A stretch of DNA of 64,000 nucleotides, taken from NCBI RefSeq assembly GCF_019279795.1, contig NC_056743.1, positions 1,788,012,339-1,788,076,338 on the forward strand, given 5' to 3'. The position numbers and the translations under genes are program-made. The notes below the pieces were generated by a model. It worked only from the letters and a program-made list of their open reading frames with translations, did no database searches and was not told the origin of the DNA. The stretch's first letter is position 1, and each line of letters begins with the position of its first letter. Shown here one piece after another: positions 32,850-43,887 of this stretch. Source of the stretch: Protopterus annectens (taxonomy: Eukaryota > Chordata > Ceratodontiformes > Protopteridae).

Positions 32850-33882
32850 GGAGGTTCTCAGCTTCCACAACAAGTTTTGAATGTTATTTTGGAGGCCAGG
32901 AGGCCTAGTACAAGGAAAGTTTATGCTGATAAATGGAGGAGATTTTTATTTGGAGCAAAGGGAAGGACTTTGATGTTTCCAAGCCTAATTTGAGTGCTTC
33001 CTTACAATATCTTACTGAGTTATTAGACAAAGGTTTGTCCTTCTCCTCCATAAAGGTTCATGCTGCAGCCATTTCGGCTAATTATGACTGTGACCCTCCT
33101 TTATTCTCTCATCCTTTGTTTAAGCAGTTTCTCAGAGGGCAAAGAACATAAGACCCCCACGTAGAGCTCCTACTCCTGCTTGGGATCTCAATTTTGTGTT
33201 GGAAAAGCTTACTCTACAACCTTTTGAGCCTGCAGCTACTGCCGAGTTAAAGTATTTGTCATGGAAAACTGCTTTTTTGTTGGCCATTACTTCTGCAAGA
33301 AGGGTTTCTGAATTACAGGCCCTTATGGCAGTGGAGCCTTTCTTGATTTTTCATAAGGATAGGGTATCTTTGCGTACTAATCCTTCCTTTATGCCTAAAG
33401 TGGTTTCTAGTGTGGCCTTAAACCAAACTATTCATTTGCCTACTTTTTATGCAAATCCTCAAAATAAAGGGGAGAAGATTTTGCATACTTTGGATATTCA
33501 CAGGCAGTTGCGTTATTATTTGCGCAGAACCAAGGAGTTCAGACAGTCTCAGCAGTTGTTTGTTTCTTGTGCTTTGGGTTCACAGGGTAGACCTGTTTCA
33601 AAACAAACTATTTCTAAATGGATTGGGTTTTGTATTTCTTTTTGTTATTCCCATCATGGTAAGGAGATTCCGACTGGAATCAGACCTCATTCCACTAGAG
33701 CTACTGCAACTTCTACTGCCTTTCTGAGGGGGGTAGCTACAAAGGATATTTTGGAAGCAGCCGCTTGGAGTTCAGTACATACTTTTTCTAAACATTACCA
33801 CCTTCCTCTTTATTCTAAGTCTAGGGCTGGATTTGCCACTGCAATACTGCAGGGCATTTTAGCAGCCCCTAATGCTTTATAA
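32850..33882 (+). pseudogene. DIRS-E tyrosine recombinase, frameshifted N-terminal half
   Basis: LNVILEARRPSTRKVYADKW lies near 32875. A base loss near 32945 and another near 33140 break the frame in the N-terminal domain. From 33196 to 33882 the catalytic half is continuous: SARRVSELQAL near 33292, QTISKWIGFC, HSTRATATS (His-x-x-Arg near 33687), and KHYHLPLYSKSRAGFAT with the likely nucleophile Tyr near 33796. It stops in TAA at 33880. The catalytic residues are all present. Confidence 0.9.
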
Positions 33883-33918
33883 TTTTTCCAACCTCCCTTT
33901 CCCGTTGCTTTGGGATTC

Positions 33919-34019
33919 TACCCATAAGTAAGGACTGCAGCAATGTGAGATGAAGAACATAGTACAGTTTTGTACCTACCATAAATGTAGATGTTCGAAG
34001 ATCCACATTGCTGCAGTCC
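33919..34019. repeat. DIRS-E ICR
   Basis: Junction gaagaacat/agtacag at 33960/33961. Arms match the left end (from 28896) and the right end (to 34341). Confidence 0.95.
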
Positions 34020-34156
34020 AGTTTTCCCTCCCTCCTTCCCCTCTGTAGCTTAGCATGGTTATATGGTTTGGGTGATGGCTGTAGTTGGGCTTATCTTTTG
34101 GGAAGGTACTCTGTTTTTTGGCTGGGGCCTTTCTTTTAGGGCCTTCTGACATCTGG

Positions 34157-34298
34157 GGCAAGAAAAGACTGAGGATACGACGTCGGTCATGCGCTTTTAT
34201 ACCCTGACGCTCTGATGTCAGGGCTGTGCGCCCATGACCGACGTCAGCCTAATACTTTGGTATTCGGGCCGACCATAAGTAAGGACTGCAGCAATGTG
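34157..34298. repeat. DIRS-E right ITR
   Basis: Inverted partner of the left ITR, shortened by the missing block. It is followed by the 43 bp right extension. Confidence 0.93.
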
Positions 34299-34341
34299 GA
34301 TCTTCGAACATCTACATTTATGGTAGGTACAAAACTGTACT

Positions 34342-34740
34342 TTTCTCACATATGTCCAATGGACTTGTTATGCAAACATGTATGAAGTCCACTGACCTGG
34401 CCTCCAGTGTTAACTTTTCATCTTTTGGTTTAAGTTTACCTCTTCTTAACCTTTCCTGTGTTAAATCCTGATCAACATGAAGTTGTTCTAGGAGCTTTCT
34501 GTACTTGGCAGTATAATTGTTTTTTCTACATTTCTTTTATTCTCATCCGACCTTTCTCTTTATATTCCTTTTTTTTTTTTAGTCCTCTGGTTTGATTTCC
34601 ATTTCCACTTGACACAGATGTACTTCTGCTAAACTAAGCAGGGAAGTCCTCGTAGACTTCTCCTCATGTTTTAAAACTTCCACTGTGTTGGATCTGATGA
34701 GGTCAGCAGATGTGTATGCAGTCCCACAATAGCACATCTT
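34342..34740 (-). mobile_element. LINE interrupted by DIRS-E, upstream part
   Basis: Minus-strand continuation of the LINE at 27780-28895. It reads a TSLLSLAEVHLCQVEMEIKP-like block near 34660-34600 and then basic residues (KKKEYKEKGRMRIKEM). The frames are broken. It joins the 28895 side directly when DIRS-E is removed. Identity as the same LINE is inferred from strand, adjacency and reading direction. Confidence 0.5.
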
Positions 34741-36233
34741 TACATGTAAGCAATTTCAAGGAGGCCTGTACCTTCAGAGCGAGGAATATATAATCTTATT
34801 TACTTATTTCAGTTTGATGACCGGGGAAGTCCACTGGGCCGAAAAAGAGCCTGTTTTCAGTGGAGGCCTGGGGAGAAAAGCTCCAATAACAATGACAAAC
34901 ATATTAGCGTATACATACACAAAGCAAAGAAGTCATACAGGTTTATGCAGCATTCTACAGTAAAAAAAATTCTACTTTTTACAATAATAAAATCTAGCAG
35001 CTGTACATTGAGTCATTAACAGTGAATTACAACTAAAGTTTTACATTGCACAGTAATAGTAAAAATCTAGCAACAGAGCGGTCTAAGGGTCATTAACAGT
35101 GAATTACATTTGCGAATGAGAAATTGTATGGAAATAAACTATTAACAAAATGTGAAGGTTAAGGAGGAGTAGGAGGGCAAATGATGTGAGTGCACAGATG
35201 ATGCATAAAGTTAGAAGTTTGATTTTGATATAGGAGGGTCCTATGTGGGTAAAGAGCAAGGGCATTCCCACTTTGAAGATAGGTGTGAATGGAGGAGGGA
35301 TTTAAAGTTAGTGGTTTTGAGTATTTCTAAGGGAGGCTGGGAGAGAGTTCCATAGTTTAGCTAAGGACCAGGATAGCAGTGTGTGTGTGTGCAGGTGGCC
35401 ATAAAGGTTTGTAGCTTTTGAGCAGGTTCTGATTTTCTGACCTAAGTGAGCGATTAGGAATATAGGGGTTAAGGAGGTGGAGAAAGAGGAACAGGAGGAT
35501 GGGTTAAATATGAGCTTATGGGCACTGGTGAGTTTAAGGAGGTTCAGATAGTTGGGAAGCTCCAGCCATTGCAGTGAGTGGTGGGAGATGAAGTGATGGG
35601 ATGAGTTCCTAGATTTGGTGGCAAATTTGCAGATTTTTTTTGCAGCAGGCTTCTAATTTCGTTTGAAGGCCGAGCTGAAGATTCAAGAACAGAGGAGCGC
35701 CATACATTAGGGAGGGGAGAAGGTTTTTGGAGGCAAGGGTCTTTCTGGTGGAGTGGTTCAGATAATGGTTATGCCTCTATAGGAGTCCTACTTTTTGGTG
35801 GGTTTTTTTTGTTACTTTGGATGTGAATGTTGAATTTTTAGATGTGCGTCAGTAATGAAGCCGAGCAGTTTGGTGTGAGGGACAGTTTCAGTGGGAGTGT
35901 TGCTGTGGCTTATGATCTGGAAGGAGTTTTTATCAGTGGGTGAGTGTGTGTTTTAAATGGGGAAAAAAATAATTAATTTGGTTTTATTGGCATTAAGGGC
36001 TTGGTGGTTTGCATCCAGGTTTCAGTATTTGACAAAGCTGACTCTGATATCTGGAGAAGGTTGGAAGGGCTGTCAGCTGAGCAGATGATTGAATCATCTG
36101 CATACTAGATTAGTGTAGAATTGGAGATGGAGTGGTGAAAGTTGTTGATGAATATATTGAAAAGTAAGGGGCCAAGGACAGAACTTTGGGGTACCCCAGT
36201 AGGGGTGTATAGAAAGGAAGGGGTGAAATGTTT

Positions 36234-36895
36234 TCATTTAACAGCTTGTTGTCTTTTGGAGAGGTAGCTAGTGAGCCAAGCTATGGTGGAAGGGGAGAGA
36301 CTGAGGGAAGAGAGTTGTGATTCGAGTATAGGGAGGGAGACTGTAGTGAAAGCTTTGGAAAGGTCTAGGAACATAGTTGATATGATTTTGGCGGAGTCAC
36401 AAGCATGGTTAATGGACTTGTGGAAGGAGAGTAGTGCAGTGATGGTACTGTGGCCAGGATGGAATCCATGTTGTGTGGGGGTTAGGAGGAGGTTTTGTGT
36501 TAGATAAGGCATCAGTTGTGAGTGAATACATTTTTCCAGGTCTTTTGGGAGTGGGGAAAGTATGGCAATAGGACAGAAATTAGTGGTGTTGTTTTTGCCA
36601 CCTGTATGAAGTGGAATAATGAATGCGTGTCCCTCCAAAGTGAGGGAACACACGATTCTTGGATGGACCTATTTATTATGCTGGAGTTAGGGAAGGCTAT
36701 GCTGTTAGTAGCTAGTTTGAGGAAGGATGCAGGTAAATTATCTGGTGCGTTGGAGCATGGTTTCATTTGTGTGTACGCACGCCCAGGGTTGAGGCTGAAA
36801 GAAGGGGTATATGTTTTGAGATCGGTGGGAAAGGTATGGGGTGGGGGGGGAGATATTGGAGGGGAGCTGGCAGCAAGATTGGCTGTATATTCCAC
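36234..36895 (-). pseudogene. LINE reverse transcriptase segment
   Basis: Two overlapping minus-strand frames give a near-continuous RT core: DNLPASFLKLATNSIAF and SIIN-SIQESCVPSLW (36895-36512), then IIPLHTGGKNNTTNFCPIAI, LEKCIHSQLMPYL, QHGFHPGHSTITALL and MFLDLSKAFTTV (36653-36234). The AF-T block is where RTs carry the first catalytic Asp, and here it reads Thr. A frameshift separates the halves. It belongs to the LINE at 34790-38560. Confidence 0.75.
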
Positions 36896-37599
36896 AAAGA
36901 AGGTGTTAGAGAGGCTGTTTCTTGGTCAGAGCAGTTAGGGTTTGTGCATGGATTGTCTTTACTGCTGGGATGTAGGAAGGTGGAGATAGTATTCCAGAAT
37001 TTTCTAGAGTTGTTAGTATGTTCAGATTGAAGCTTAGAGTAATGCGTTTTGCGGTCTCTGGTTATTAGTTTTTTTATGGAGTTGCGAAGTTGTTTAAATT
37101 TTAGTAGGTTATTGGTTTGCTTATTTCTTTGGTATTGTTTCTACTTTTTGTCTGTTAGGAGCATGATCTGTTTAGTTTCCGTAGATAGCCAGGGAGACAT
37201 TATAACTTGAACTCTTTTGAGTAGGTACAGAAAAGTTTCATTAAAGTAGTTGATGGCATTGTCAAAGGGCAGAGTTCTTAAAGGGGTCCAGTCAGTTAGT
37301 TTTAGGCAGTCTGAAAATATTTGGGGGTTGAAGTTGTACTTGTTTCGGGTTTGAAGGTAGTGATGTTGTTTTATGAAGGGGGGAAGGGGTACTGGTCAGT
37401 AAAGGCTGGTTGGTCATTGAGGAGGTCAGGAATGATTCCTGAATATGAGATTAGATTTGGATGAGACACTAAGATCCAGTCAGTGATGGAGCTAGAGGTT
37501 CCATCTTTGTTTGGCCTGGTGGGAGAGTTTATTAGCTGGGTGAAGTTAGAGGTTGATTGTTTGGGTAGGGGACTGAGAGTTAATCATGACCCAGTTAAT

Positions 37600-38240
37600 G
37601 TTTGTCACCTAGGATGAAGGTTTAATTTTTAATGTTGAAGAAGAACCAGGAGAGAATGTCTTCTAGTACTGGGATATTATTACCTGGAGGAATGTAATGA
37701 GGAGCTATGCTTAGGGACCTGTGTTTGTTCAATTTTAAGAGAGCTATGGTTAATTCAGAGTTGGCAAATTTTGGAGTGGGAGTATTGTATGGGGTAACTG
37801 AGTAGGTGGAAGAGTAGATTATGGCTGCACCACCTCCTCCTTTTTTGTTGGGCCTGTCGTTACGAATCATATGGTAGCCAGGAGGCAGGATTTCATTATC
37901 TCTCGTGTGTAGTTTCAGCCAAGTTTCTGAGATGGCAACTATGTCTGGCAGGCTGTGGGTAAGGTAAGCCAGGCATGTAGGTGTTAGGAATTTTGTTAGA
38001 GACTTTGGGCATTAATTGTGGTAATGCAAATGCTGTTGGGGGTGAGAGGGGATGATGGAGGGGGAGAGGAGATGGAAGGGGGATTGGTGGGCCTGGGATT
38101 GATTGGGGTGAATGTTGCCAGAAAGAGAGAGGAAGATATGATCTAGTATGAGGGTGATAGTCTAATGTGGAGTGGGGGTTTGACTGGGGGTATGGTAAGT
38201 TAGAAGAGGGTATGATAGGTAGTACTTTGCATTTATACAA
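37600..38240 (-). pseudogene. LINE endonuclease segment
   Basis: Frame 37870-37622 reads RNDRPNKKGGGGAAIIYSST and then LTIALLKLNKHRSLSIAPHY, resembling the middle of apurinic-type endonucleases of CR1/L2 LINEs. The upstream frame to 38240 is Pro/Ser-rich and ends HLRNLAETTHE, corresponding to the SETWL-type motif. It is split by a frame change near 37885. Confidence 0.6.
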
Positions 38241-38560
38241 GAGGGTTATATTTAATGGATATAGTTCATGGGTAATGGAGGAGGAGGATGTATATTGGTA
38301 GTTAGAGGTATAGTGTAGTAGAAGGGTGTAAGAGGCATACGGGAGTTATGTAAGGTAAGGGTGCTAAGGAGTGCAGTGGACAGTATTAAGCTACGGAAAC
38401 GTGTTTGTGATGGACATTGTATTGATGGAGGTAATCACTCTGTTAGGTTTGTGAGTGTGGGGAGAGGTGGTGTGTGATTGGATGAAAGCTGGAGTGGGAG
38501 GAGTTGGTGAAAAATGTGGAAGTAGTGGGAGCTGGTGGGAATTGGGTGCAGGGTAATCTT

Positions 38561-38989
38561 GGTTATACATTGATTTTTATCATTTGATAAGCATAAATAT
38601 TTTTTCTTGTATTTCTTTCATGCTGGCCCAATACTTTTGGGGCCAGTCAATCGCACCAAAACTTCTAAGTTAGGACAGGAAGTGCAAATTGTTTTATAGC
38701 TTGGACTTCGTTGGTAGATGTCAGGGCTGTTTTCAGTGTTAGTTTTAGTCTTCTGAAGTATTCCTTACTGAGATTTGTTTTTGCATTTCATGTTTTATTG
38801 CAAACCCTTCATAAATTCTCAAATGTTTATACACTCCTTCCTGCTCTATTTCCTGTTCCATTCTACTGTTTTTTTTTTTTTTTTTTAAAGTTCATTTTGA
38901 CACTGGTTTTTAGAGGATAATCGTGTTTGGATGCTGTTATTGGTTTTCTGTTATAGGTGTGTCTGAACCTCGAAGTGTGATTGGAACAT
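38561..38989. other. Unassigned spacer
   Basis: AT-rich, with a T run near 38868-38886. No coding frame recognised. Confidence 0.4.
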
Positions 38990-39371
38990 GATGGATTTTA
39001 ATATGCTTAGGTTATTGAGTCATATCATCTGATGAAGTTCCGGTAAAATTTAGCCGACGAAAGCGCTACTGTACCTTGTTGACCGTGTTTCCTTGGATTT
39101 TATTTGCTGGGCACCTGCGAATATCCATTTTGGACATTTTATCTGGAAATAAACCTGTTGGTGATACTCTCCCATCTGAGCTGCTTTCTGTTTTTCATTG
39201 GTTTTATTTCGAGGATTAGTTTTTTTGTGTGAGTGCAGCGATGGAGTCTTCATCACTTGGAGCAATCTGTTGGCGTATTAACTGTTCTTATTCAGCAACG
39301 TAGGAGGATTGAAAAAATCAAACAGTTGCCAGATTGTCACAAGTTTCTGTATACAGCATTCCAAACATCTC
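38990..39371 (+). mobile_element. Penelope-like element, 5' part (before DIRS-F)
   Basis: Contains ctgatgaagttccggtaaaa and gccgacgaaagcgct near 39030-39065, a block typical of PLE termini, followed by a leader. From about 39238 a frame reads LEQSVGVLTVLIQQRRRIEK and PDCHKFLYTAFQTS up to the DIRS-F insertion. The PLE coding sequence resumes at 45735. A PLE terminus lying upstream of an ORF would fit the tandem or pseudo-LTR arrangement known in this class. That is inference. Confidence 0.45.
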
Positions 39372-39530
39372 ATCTGAAGTAGGAACTTCATTTGTCTGCA
39401 ACCTTTGGGGTACGGATCCGATCTTGGATCCGTGCCGGCAACTTCTATCACAGCATAGATCCGAGCTCCTAGCTCCTCCCTTTACCCATAATCCCCTACC
39501 AACCCTGACTGACCTCAGATCTAGTTTGCC
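39372..39530. repeat. DIRS-F left ITR
   Basis: 159 bp, inverted match to 45546-45704. It contains GGATCC-centred palindromic stretches near 39412 and 39426. Confidence 0.95.
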
Positions 39531-39778
39531 GCTCTTCAAGCAACAGCTAGATTCCAGAGCTCTTGGTGTAATCTTGTGAGAAAAGATTTTTTTTTTTCTT
39601 GTACTCTTTTTGAGCGAGTGTTTGTGTGTGTGTGTTTAGGTGTTCCCTAGCCCTAATTTCACTCCTTTTAGCTTAAAGTAGCTTAAATTTTTTATCTTTA
39701 TTTCTCCTCCCTGCCCTCGCTGGTCGCAGTTTGTGTGTGTGGTGTGTAGGGGCCTAGCGTGTGCGTTTTCTTTTAGTG
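39531..39778. other. DIRS-F leader
   Basis: Holds a T run near 39587-39598 and a GT repeat near 39622-39638. The CRE and TATA pair seen in the other copies was not found here. Confidence 0.4.
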
Positions 39779-41995
39779 ATGTCAGAGGCCCCTAAAGCTA
39801 TTTTTTTTTAAATGCACCGAGTGTGGTCACAAGCTTTCACCGGCTGATGGCCACACTCAGTGCGTTAGGTGCCTTGGGGTTGAACACCTCTCCTCGGGTT
39901 GCGCGATTTGCACTGCGTTCAACCCCAGGGCACTTAAGATCGGAGGTCGAAGCTGGTTCTGGCGGGCCTTTTGCCCCCAGACCCGGCCTCCGGTACTTCT
40001 GTGACCGCTACCCAGTCCTCGGTAGCGGCCACTCCTGCCCCCCTCCCTCCGACCAGGACTCAACCTCCCACTGTGGCTTCGGAGGCGAGGGAGGCCAGGA
40101 AAGAGAAGCGGAGGGAGAAGCACCTTAAGCGGCGGGCCGAAGACGACTCCTCGGTCCCGCCTGCCAAACGGGCTTCTCCCTCCAGGGTTTCTGGTTCGCC
40201 TCCTCCTCGGATCCGATCCCCTTGCTTCTCACCTGGACCCGAGGAGGAGGTGAGCTGGTCCCCGTCGAGGTCATCGATGCGGCACTCCAGGCCTGCCTCG
40301 GCCTCCTCGAGGTCCACCTTCAGTATGTCGGATGCGGACATGGACCGGATGATGAGGAGGTTCATCCAGGCCCAGATGGGAGTGCTCTTGCCCCCCCCCC
40401 CTCCGGGGGGGGGGGGGAGCTCGACCCCTTTTTTTGCTCCTGTCGCTCCTTCTCCGACCCGCTTTCCGGGTTCGGAGCTGTCTGAGCCGAGCCGCGTTGG
40501 ATCCGGTGGTGGGTCGGAGCCGACAGTGCTAGGCACTTCGGCTCCTACTATTCCCTCGAGTTTGTCGGATCCGACCTCTCGGAGCTGTGGGCCGAGCTTC
40601 GGATCCGAGGGACTCTGTGTGCTTTCGGCCCCGTCCTGGTCGGAGCGTACAGGTCCTTCGGATCCGATAGTCTCGGCCCCGGGTCCGATCCCCGCCTCGG
40701 ATCCGTCAGAGAGCGGCTCCCCCTCTGCTTTCGCGGTGGTGGAGAGGGTACTGTTGAGTACATCCAGGCCTCCGGTCCTGGCTTCGGCTGGTCCTGGCTC
40801 CCATCACCTGGCATTCGGGGCAGCCTGCTTCAGCGCCTCTAAGTGTTCCATTGGAACAGGATATTGCTGGTGAGGACTCCTCGGACAGCCTCCCCCCGAG
40901 GAGGTTCCTCGCAAGTCGAAGTGCAAAAGGAGGCACGTGGACTCCCCTGAGTCCCTCACTGAAGATACGGACTTGGATGAAGGGGAAGGCTCCCCAAGGT
41001 CACCCCCTGAGGATGTCTCCTTTGGAGACATCATGGAAATGCTCAGAATCAGGGGGGGTGGTCTGCCCCCAAGGCTTCCTCCAAGTCCGTATTCCTAGAG
41101 GCGTTCGAGGCAGGGCCATCTGCCTCTTGGGTGTCCCCTCCCCCTGACCCCTTGGTGGATCTTATAGCCACTAGGGCTTAGAGGGAGCCGGACACTGTAG
41201 AGCCCTTTCCCAAGCGCCCGGACAAAATCTTGAGCCTCCCCGTCAGAGAGAACCCATTGGAGCAAAGGTCCCCCTGTGGATGCCATGTTGGTGGCGGCAG
41301 CCACCAAGAGAGAGTTGGCTCAGGAGAGCCCCACGGTTCATCCGCCGAGCAAGGAGTCTCGTGCGATGGACCGCCTTGGGAAGTGGGCCTTCAGTTCAGT
41401 GACCTTCTCCATGACGGCCATGAACTATATGGCACACGTCATTCGGATGCAGTGGGATCTAATTAAAGAATATGCTGCTTCCCCCCCAGGGTCCATGTCG
41501 GAAGGGGACAAGCAACTGTACTCCTCCCGAATGTCCACCCTACATTCTATTATCAACACCTCTATGCGGCTTTTGTCTCACGCCACTGAGGGAGCCGCTA
41601 GAGCAGGCAGAGTCGGGCTGGTCATGAGGAGGCAAGCCTGGCTCCGACATTGTGACTTTTCGGAAACCTTTAATGCGTCATTTGCGAATGCCCCTTTTGA
41701 TGGTTCTGCATTGTTTGGCAAAACCGTTCGTGACACCCTTGTCCAAAGCGAGAAAGACGGGAAGACGTCTGCCGTCGGAGTCCGCTTCTCTGCTCCCCAG
41801 AGGTCCTTTGCCAAGAACCAAAAGGGTCAGAAGAAGATGTGGTTCCGGAAATCGCATCAATCCCAGTCTGCTCCGGACAACCAGTCCTCTCGTGGCAGAG
41901 GAGGACAGGGAGGACGCTGCCCTAGAGGCAGAGGGGGTCCCAGGAATTTTGGGTCCAGAGAACCTTTCCCTGAGAGGCCCACGCAGAACCCCTGA
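39779..41995 (+). pseudogene. DIRS-F gag-like gene, frameshifted
   Basis: ATG at 39779 (MSEAPKAIF) runs into a T run and TAA. The next frame reads KCTECGHKLSPADGHTQC and then CLGVEHLSSGCAICTAFNP, the same Cys/His spacing as the other gags. A Ser/Pro-rich middle (39971-40873) repeats the peptide SDP. After breaks near 40880-41270 the conserved C-terminal part is continuous from 41276: SRAMDRLGKWAFSSVTFSM, MRRQAWLRHCDFSETF and an RGRGGQGGRCPRGRGG tail. It ends in TGA-G at 41993, unlike the TGA-C of the others. Confidence 0.82.
40207..40706. repeat. Cluster of TCGGATCCGA palindromes
   Basis: Perfect 10 bp palindromes at 40207-40216, 40565-40574, 40599-40608 and 40658-40667, and a 9/10 match at 40697-40706. 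The same decamer is perfect in the right ITR (45643-45652) and 9/10 in the left (39412-39421). Confidence 0.9.
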
Positions 41996-43887
41996 GGGGT
42001 TACCCGGCTGCTCCACTCTGGAGACAGTCGGGGGACGTTTTCCGAGGCACCTAGCAATGTGGGAGTCCATAACAACGGCTCGCTGGGTGCTTCGTGTTAT
42101 ATCCAGAGGCTACCAAATTCCCTTTCTTGTAACCCCCAGAATCAGAAGCCTCCCCGATGTACCACCCAATCAGAGGGAGGCGGCTGCTGCAGAAATTCAG
42201 CAGCTCTTACAAAAAAGAGCCATCCAGCCCGTCCCCCCAGATCAGCTCGGATCAGGTTTTTACTCCAGGTTCTTTCTGGTGCCAAAAAAGACTGGGGACG
42301 CGAGGCCCATCCTGGACCTCTCTCTCTTGAACCTGGCAGTACCAAAAGTAAAGTTCCGGATGGTCACACTGCAATCTATTCTCCCACTACTGCGGGAGAA
42401 CGACTGGATGTGCTCAATAGACCTCAAGGATGCGTACTATCACATTCTCGTAGACAGACGCTCCAGGAGGTTTCTCCGCTTCCGGCTGGGAGCCAGCCAT
42501 TTCCAGTTCAGGGCCCTTACCTTCGGTCTCACCTCAGCCCCCAGGGTGTTCACCAAGGTCTTGGCAGTGATAGCGGCCCACCTGAGACTCCAGGGAATTC
42601 AGGTCTTTCCGTACCTGGACGACTGGCTCCTTACCACCCCAACAAGGCATCTTCTTTGCTCATGCAGGGATTATTTCCTCAATCTGGCTCCACTCCTAAG
42701 GTTGACCATCAACATGGCCAAATCCTCCCTGGCTACTACACAAGTATTGGATTTCATAGGGGCGAGGTTGGACTCCAGACTGATGCTTGCTTTCTTGACT
42801 CCAGATCGGCTTCAGAACCTGAGGTTGCACGTGCAGGCCATCCTTCAACTTCAAGCTCCTTTGGCGGAATTGGTCCTGAGGGCTCTAGAGTCCATGGCAG
42901 CAGCAATTCCGCTGCTGCCATTGGCCCGGCTGAATATGAGGGTCGTACAGTGGACCCTCCAGGGACCCCTATCTCGCAATCCCCTGTCTCATCCCATTCC
43001 CTTAAGCAGGGTCTGCAAAAGGTTGCTCGTGTGGTGGCTCCAGTCCTCCAATCTCCACACAGGACTTCTCGCTGCCTCCGCCTGTCGCCACAGTGACCAC
43101 GGACGCTTCTCGTCTGGGGTGGGGGGGGGGCACTATTCGGGCAGAACAGTCCAAGGCACGTGGAACGACACAGATACCTCATTGCATATCAATATCCTGG
43201 AGATGAGGGCGGTGCTTTTGACGTTGCAAGCACTTCACAACCCTCTTCCGGTGGGGATGATTGCAGTACAGGCGGACAACATGTCAGTTGTCTGGTACAT
43301 CAACAAACAGGGGGGAACCAGGTCTTACCCTCTCTGCCGCCAGGCCATGAGAGTGTGGGAATGGGCGATCTCCACCAACCACTTTCTCATCGCAACGCAC
43401 ATTCCGGGAAGGTCCAAAATTTTAGCGGACAGGCTCAGTCTTACTATCCTGACTCCTTACGAGTGGTCTCTCAATCCTCTAGTGGCAGAGCAAGTATTTG
43501 CCCGATGGGGGCGACCTTGTTGCGATCTTTTTTGCCTCTCCCTCAAATGCCAAATGCAGCGATTACTTTGCTCTGATCCCCCCTCCGGGGGAGTCCCCGA
43601 GAGACTCTCTAGTCCATGCTTGGCCTCCCGGTCTGCTTTATGCTTACCCGCCTCTGCCCCTGATGTTGAAACTATTGCAGAAAGCCAGTCAGTTGGGGAG
43701 CAAGATGATCCTCATTGCCCCATTCTGGCCTCGTCGGACGTGGTTCCCTTACCTATGGTCTCACCTGATTCATCCGCCCTGGATTCTGGATCCCCTCCCG
43801 GATCTCATTTCACACCCCCTGGGTCTCCCGACTCCGAACCTGGCCAACCTAAAGCTGACAGCTTGGTTGCTCCAGTTCCACTCCTGA
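41970..43887 (+). pseudogene. DIRS-F RT / RNase H / MT-like gene
   Basis: +1 to gag and overlapping it. Open and well preserved from the gag end to about 43075: RPILDLSLLNLAVPKVKF, CSIDLKDAYYHI, FRALTFGLTSAPRVFTK and YLDDWLL near 42613. A frame slip near 43078 and a compensating G run near 43122 affect the RNase H start, which reads TTDAS only in another frame. After this, HINILEMRAVLL and ADNMSVVWYINKQGG near 43280 are in frame. A second slip near 43530 leads to YAYPPLPLM and ILIAPFWPRRTWFPYL in the frame ending 43887. Confidence 0.88.

Larger units (their letters stand above)
28896..34341 (+). mobile_element. DIRS-E, complete DIRS element in a LINE
   Basis: 5446 bp with start atgttcttcatc, end ctgtact, ITRs, ICR and all three genes, closely similar to DIRS-B throughout. 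Single-base frameshifts lie in gag, RT and YR. It inserted in the minus-strand LINE between gcccg and tttct with no target duplication. The right ITR has lost about 16 bases relative to the left. Confidence 0.96.
34790..38560 (-). mobile_element. L2/CR1-like LINE, long but inactive copy
   Basis: Minus-strand non-LTR retrotransposon with 3' end near 34790, whose tail resembles that of the LINE at 11620. Reading down from 38240: a Pro-rich start, then an apurinic endonuclease-like part (RNDRPNKKGGGGAAIIYSST near 37870-37800), and RT parts listed separately. Near 35350 an AKLWNSLPASLRNTQ-like block marks the RT end. The strand is purine-rich in plus orientation. It carries many stops and frameshifts. 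The 5' border is uncertain. Confidence 0.75.

Noticed and set aside
40060-40536. Minus-strand open frame over DIRS-F gag (about 158 codons)
   Set aside because: Mirror of the GC-rich, Ser/Pro-coding gag linker. No domain and no conservation with other copies.
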